From assembly GCA_044870185.1 (NCBI GenBank), contig JBIOYL010000138.1, positions 1 through 8,064 of the forward strand: a DNA stretch of 8,064 nucleotides, in the 5' to 3' direction. Positions 5,456 through 8,064 of this stretch are shown piece after piece. Source of the DNA: JBIOYL01 sp044870185 (GTDB taxonomy: Bacteria; Actinomycetota; CALGFH01). The notes under the pieces are model-generated. The model saw only the letters and a program-made list of their open reading frames with translations, did no database searches and was not told the DNA's origin. The number at the start of each line of letters is the position of its first letter. Within the stretch, counting starts at the first letter, position 1. The translations under genes and the position numbers were made by a program.

Positions 5456-7942
5456 ATGCGGCGGCTGGTGGTCGGCACCCTGGTCGCGCACAGGGCGCGG
5501 CTGGCCATGACGCTGGCCGCGGTGTGCCTGGGCACCGCGTTCGTGGCCGGCACGATGTTCTTCACCGCCTCGGCCGAGCGGGCCGAGCTGGCCATCGCCC
5601 AGCGCACCGACATCGCCGTGCAGGTGTCCGCCGGTCCGGACGCACGCGACGGGCTCCCGCGCTCCACTGTGGACGAGCTGGCCCGCCTGCCCGGCGTCGC
5701 GCGCGCCGACCCGGTCGTGTCCGGCCAGGGGTCGCTGCTCGGCCGGGACGGCAAGGTCGTCGAGGGCGCCGGCGGCGTGACGAACTTCGCGGCTACCTCA
5801 CGCTTCGCCGTTACCGCGGGACGGTCACCTGCCCGTGCCGACGAGGTTGCCCTGTCCGGGTCGGCTGCGCGCACGTCCGGCAGGCTGGTCGGCGACACGG
5901 TGGACCTGCTGCTCGGCGGCTCCCGGCACCAGGCAGGCGTTGTCGGCGTCTACGACTACCGGACCCTCGGGCAGGAGACGCCGCCGGCGATGGCGTTCGA
6001 CACCGCCACCACCCAGCGGCTGCTCGGCATGCCAGGACAGGTCACCGCGATCGACCTGGTTGCTACCCCCGGCACGGCACCCGGTGACCTGGTCAGCCGG
6101 GCCCACGCCGCCGTGCCGGAGGCACGGGTGGTCGACGCGCAGGCCGCCAACACAGCGGCGCGGCGCCAGCGCGCCGAGACGGCGGGAGGGCTCCGCAACG
6201 CCCTGCTGGGGTTTGCCGTCATCGCCGTGCTGGTCGGGACCTTCGTCATCGCCAACACCTTCTCGATGCTGGTCGGGCAGCGAACCCGCGAGCTGGCCCT
6301 GCTGCGGGCGGTCGGCATGTCGCAGCGGCAGGTCCGGCGGATGGTGCTCGCCGAGGCCGCCGTGGTCGGGCTGCTGGGCGGGGTGGTTGGCACCGCCGCG
6401 GGCTATGGGTTCGCCACGGTGGCCGTGCGGTTCCTGGACGAGGGGACCGGGCCGGTGCCCGTCGTGGCGGGCTGGCCGGCCCTGCTGGCCGCACTGGCCG
6501 TCGGGGTAGGCGTGACGGTGCTGTTGGCCGACGCCTCGGCGCGCCGGGCCGGGCGGATACCCCCGATCACCGCCCTGCGCAGCGAGACCGTGTTGCTGCA
6601 CCAGGACCTCCGGCGGCGCACGCTCGCCGGCCTGATCGTGGCGGCACCCGGCATCGCCGTCTACGGCTACGCCGCGCTGACCGACCGGGTCGACGAGCAG
6701 GTCGGGCTGGTCGGTCTGGGTGGTGCGGCGCTGCTGCTACTCGGCGTCATCCTGCTCGCCCCGGCGCTGTGCCGGCTGCTGCTGGCAGCGCTGTCGGTGC
6801 CGCTGGCCCGGCTCGGCGTCGCCAGCCGGCTCGCGGCCGGCAACGCCCAGCGCAATCCGCGACGGACCGCGGCCACCGCGTCCGCGCTGCTGCTCAGCCT
6901 GTCGGTGGTGATCGGCCTGGCCATCGGCGGGCAGAGCCTGAAGGACAACGTCACCGCCAGCGTCCGGCGTGACGTGGCCGCCCAGCTCGTCGCGGAGGCG
7001 ACCGGTCCCGGCGCCACCATCCCGCAGGGTGAGGTCGCCCAGCTCGCCGCGGTGCCCGGCGTGCGGGCGGTCGCCGCGCTCGGCTACGCCTACCCCGTGG
7101 TGCGCATCGGCCCGGTCAGCGCGCGGCAGCCCCTGACGGTCGTGGACCCGGCCGCGATCGGCAGCGCGCTGCGGCTGTCCATGGTCTCCGGCCGCAGCGA
7201 TGGGCTCGCCGGCGGCGTGTTCGTCAGCACCGACCTGGCTACGTTGTATGGGCTATCGGCTGGCGACCGGATCACGATGGGCTGGCCGAGGGGTGGCGAG
7301 GGCGTGCTCACGGTCGCCGGGATCTACCGGGGCTCGAGCCTCGTCTCTGGTGTGCTGGTCCCGCAGCGGGTCGCGTTGCCGCACCTGGAGCAGACCGGCG
7401 CCTCGGTCGCCTTTGTGGCGCTCACTCCTGGCGCGGACCAGGCCGCGGTGCGTGCCGGGCTGGAGCGGGCCGTCGCCGACCGCCCCGATGTCATGGTCCG
7501 CTCGCTGCGGCAGTACCTGGATCATCGGCTCGGTGCCGTTGACGCTGTCCTCAGGGTGTCGTATGCGCTGCTCGCGCTGGCTGTGCTCATCGGGCTGCTG
7601 GGCGTGGCCAACACGCTGGCGCTGGCGGTGCTGGAGCGCACCCGCGAGCTCGGCCTGCTGCGGGCGCTGGGGCTGACCCGGCGGCAGGTGCGGACCCTGG
7701 TGCGGGTCGAAGCGGCCCTGGTCGCCATGCTGGGCGGGCTGCTGGGCATCGGCGGTGGGTGGCTGCTCGGCGCGATGTTCCAGCGGACCGCCTTGCGGAC
7801 CGGGCTATTCGACGCCTCCGTCCCGGTCGGCCAATTGCTGCTCGCCGTGGCCGGGCTGGCCGTGGTCGGCATGGCGGCGGCCGCCTGGCCGGCCCGGCGA
7901 GCCGCAAAGGTGAACCTGCTTGCCGCCGTCGCCGCCGAGTGA
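5456..7942 (+). CDS. FtsX-type ABC transporter permease, two-module (MacB_PCD/FtsX twice)
   Basis: This 828-residue membrane protein is the partner of the ATPase just upstream. It has about ten membrane segments in two similar halves. Half one: helix about 14-36, a large extracellular MacB-like domain (about 40-245), then an FtsX domain with helices near 249-272, 295-325 and 335-362. Two further helices (about 390-408 and 418-446) bridge to half two: helix 473-494, a second extracellular domain (about 496-698), then FtsX helices near 703-725, 754-777 and 794-816. Both FtsX domains carry the same cytoplasmic coupling segment: RTRELALLRAVG (276-287) and RTRELGLLRALG about 452 residues later. 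RNPRRTAATASALL (466-479) is typical of actinobacterial members. Family members export peptides, antibiotics or lipoproteins, or transmit conformational force to periplasmic partners. No truncation is seen, and the specific substrate is unknown. Confidence 0.94.
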   Translation: MRRLVVGTLVAHRARLAMTLAAVCLGTAFVAGTMFFTASAERAELAIAQRTDIAVQVSAGPDARDGLPRSTVDELARLPGVARADPVVSGQGSLLGRDGKVVEGAGGVTNFAATSRFAVTAGRSPARADEVALSGSAARTSGRLVGDTVDLLLGGSRHQAGVVGVYDYRTLGQETPPAMAFDTATTQRLLGMPGQVTAIDLVATPGTAPGDLVSRAHAAVPEARVVDAQAANTAARRQRAETAGGLRNALLGFAVIAVLVGTFVIANTFSMLVGQRTRELALLRAVGMSQRQVRRMVLAEAAVVGLLGGVVGTAAGYGFATVAVRFLDEGTGPVPVVAGWPALLAALAVGVGVTVLLADASARRAGRIPPITALRSETVLLHQDLRRRTLAGLIVAAPGIAVYGYAALTDRVDEQVGLVGLGGAALLLLGVILLAPALCRLLLAALSVPLARLGVASRLAAGNAQRNPRRTAATASALLLSLSVVIGLAIGGQSLKDNVTASVRRDVAAQLVAEATGPGATIPQGEVAQLAAVPGVRAVAALGYAYPVVRIGPVSARQPLTVVDPAAIGSALRLSMVSGRSDGLAGGVFVSTDLATLYGLSAGDRITMGWPRGGEGVLTVAGIYRGSSLVSGVLVPQRVALPHLEQTGASVAFVALTPGADQAAVRAGLERAVADRPDVMVRSLRQYLDHRLGAVDAVLRVSYALLALAVLIGLLGVANTLALAVLERTRELGLLRALGLTRRQVRTLVRVEAALVAMLGGLLGIGGGWLLGAMFQRTALRTGLFDASVPVGQLLLAVAGLAVVGMAAAAWPARRAAKVNLLAAVAAE

Positions 7943-7981
7943 CCGGCACCCACGTCCACTGCCATGCGCGAACCTGAGGGT

Positions 7982-8064
7982 GTGACGATCCAGGCCAGGG
8001 AACTGACTAAGCGGTTCGGCGGCACGCTGGCCGTCGACCACCTGTCGTTTGTGGTCGAGCCGGG
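7982..8064 (+). CDS. ABC transporter ATP-binding protein, N-terminus only (cut by the window end)
   Basis: The first 27 codons begin with a GTG and read TIQARELTKRFGGTLAVDHL, followed by SFVVEPG. This is the standard opening of a DrrA/CcmA-like ATPase (LTKRFG, A-loop region, then the strand before Walker A), but the sequence ends before Walker A. It is a different subfamily from the MacB-type ATPase upstream and probably opens a second transporter with an ABC-2 permease beyond the window. GAGGG (7976-7980) sits only one base before the GTG, so an in-frame ATG at 7964, which adds six residues, remains possible. The gap to the permease stop is about 40 bases, consistent with the same operon. 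The subfamily is judged from a short segment only. Confidence 0.75.
   Translation, partial: MTIQARELTKRFGGTLAVDHLSFVVEP

Noticed and set aside
4525..5898. Upstream extension of the kinase frame to give an 850-residue protein
   Set aside because: The extra 458 residues run antisense to the ABC ATPase and permease genes and match no domain. The ATG at 4524 immediately precedes the first membrane segments of a normal kinase.

Overview
The window is very GC-rich in every gene, uses GTG starts as well as ATG, and encodes Arg/Ala/Gly-rich proteins. The protein families (actinobacterial-style ComEA/ComEC, a NarL-type two-component pair next to MacB/FtsX-type and DrrA-like ABC transporters) point to a high-GC Gram-positive actinomycete (Actinomycetota). 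I cannot resolve order or genus from sequence alone.

Layout. Bases 1-229 are non-coding or unassignable. They carry short direct repeats, a small palindrome over a possible -10 box, and a perfect 8-bp hairpin just before a strong ribosome binding site. Two plus-strand competence genes follow: comEA (230-907), a membrane-anchored DNA receptor with SLBB and helix-hairpin-helix domains, and comEC (about 910-2574), the DNA-uptake channel. This ComEC ends after the membrane domain and has no metallo-beta-lactamase-like domain. A 124-base convergent intergenic region (2575-2698) holds a 15-base tandem repeat inside a 10-bp inverted repeat. The minus strand then carries a two-component system: histidine kinase (4524-3346) and response regulator (3349-2699), overlapping by 4 bases. 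A 162-base divergent intergenic region separates the kinase from a plus-strand transporter operon: a MacB/LolD-type ATPase (4687-5454), a large two-module FtsX-type permease (5456-7942), and the first codons of a second ATPase of the DrrA-like type (from about 7982, cut by the window edge).

How the genes work together. ComEA and ComEC form the conserved membrane step of transformation: ComEA binds double-stranded DNA outside the membrane and ComEC passes single strands inward. The kinase has a short multi-pass membrane sensor and no large extracellular domain. It presumably phosphorylates the LuxR/NarL-type regulator, whose most natural target is the divergent transporter promoter. The ATPase/permease pair belongs to the mechanotransmission-type exporter family, often linked to antimicrobial-peptide resistance, envelope stress or lipoprotein handling; the substrate cannot be read from the sequence. 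The regulator-transporter link is inferred from gene order.

I found no CRISPR array, tRNA, rRNA, insertion sequence or phage gene. Most content is recognisable. The less ordinary points are the nuclease-domain-less ComEC, the structured comEA leader, the repeat-bearing convergent region with a possible Cys-rich micro-ORF, and the two adjacent transporter systems opposite one two-component system.
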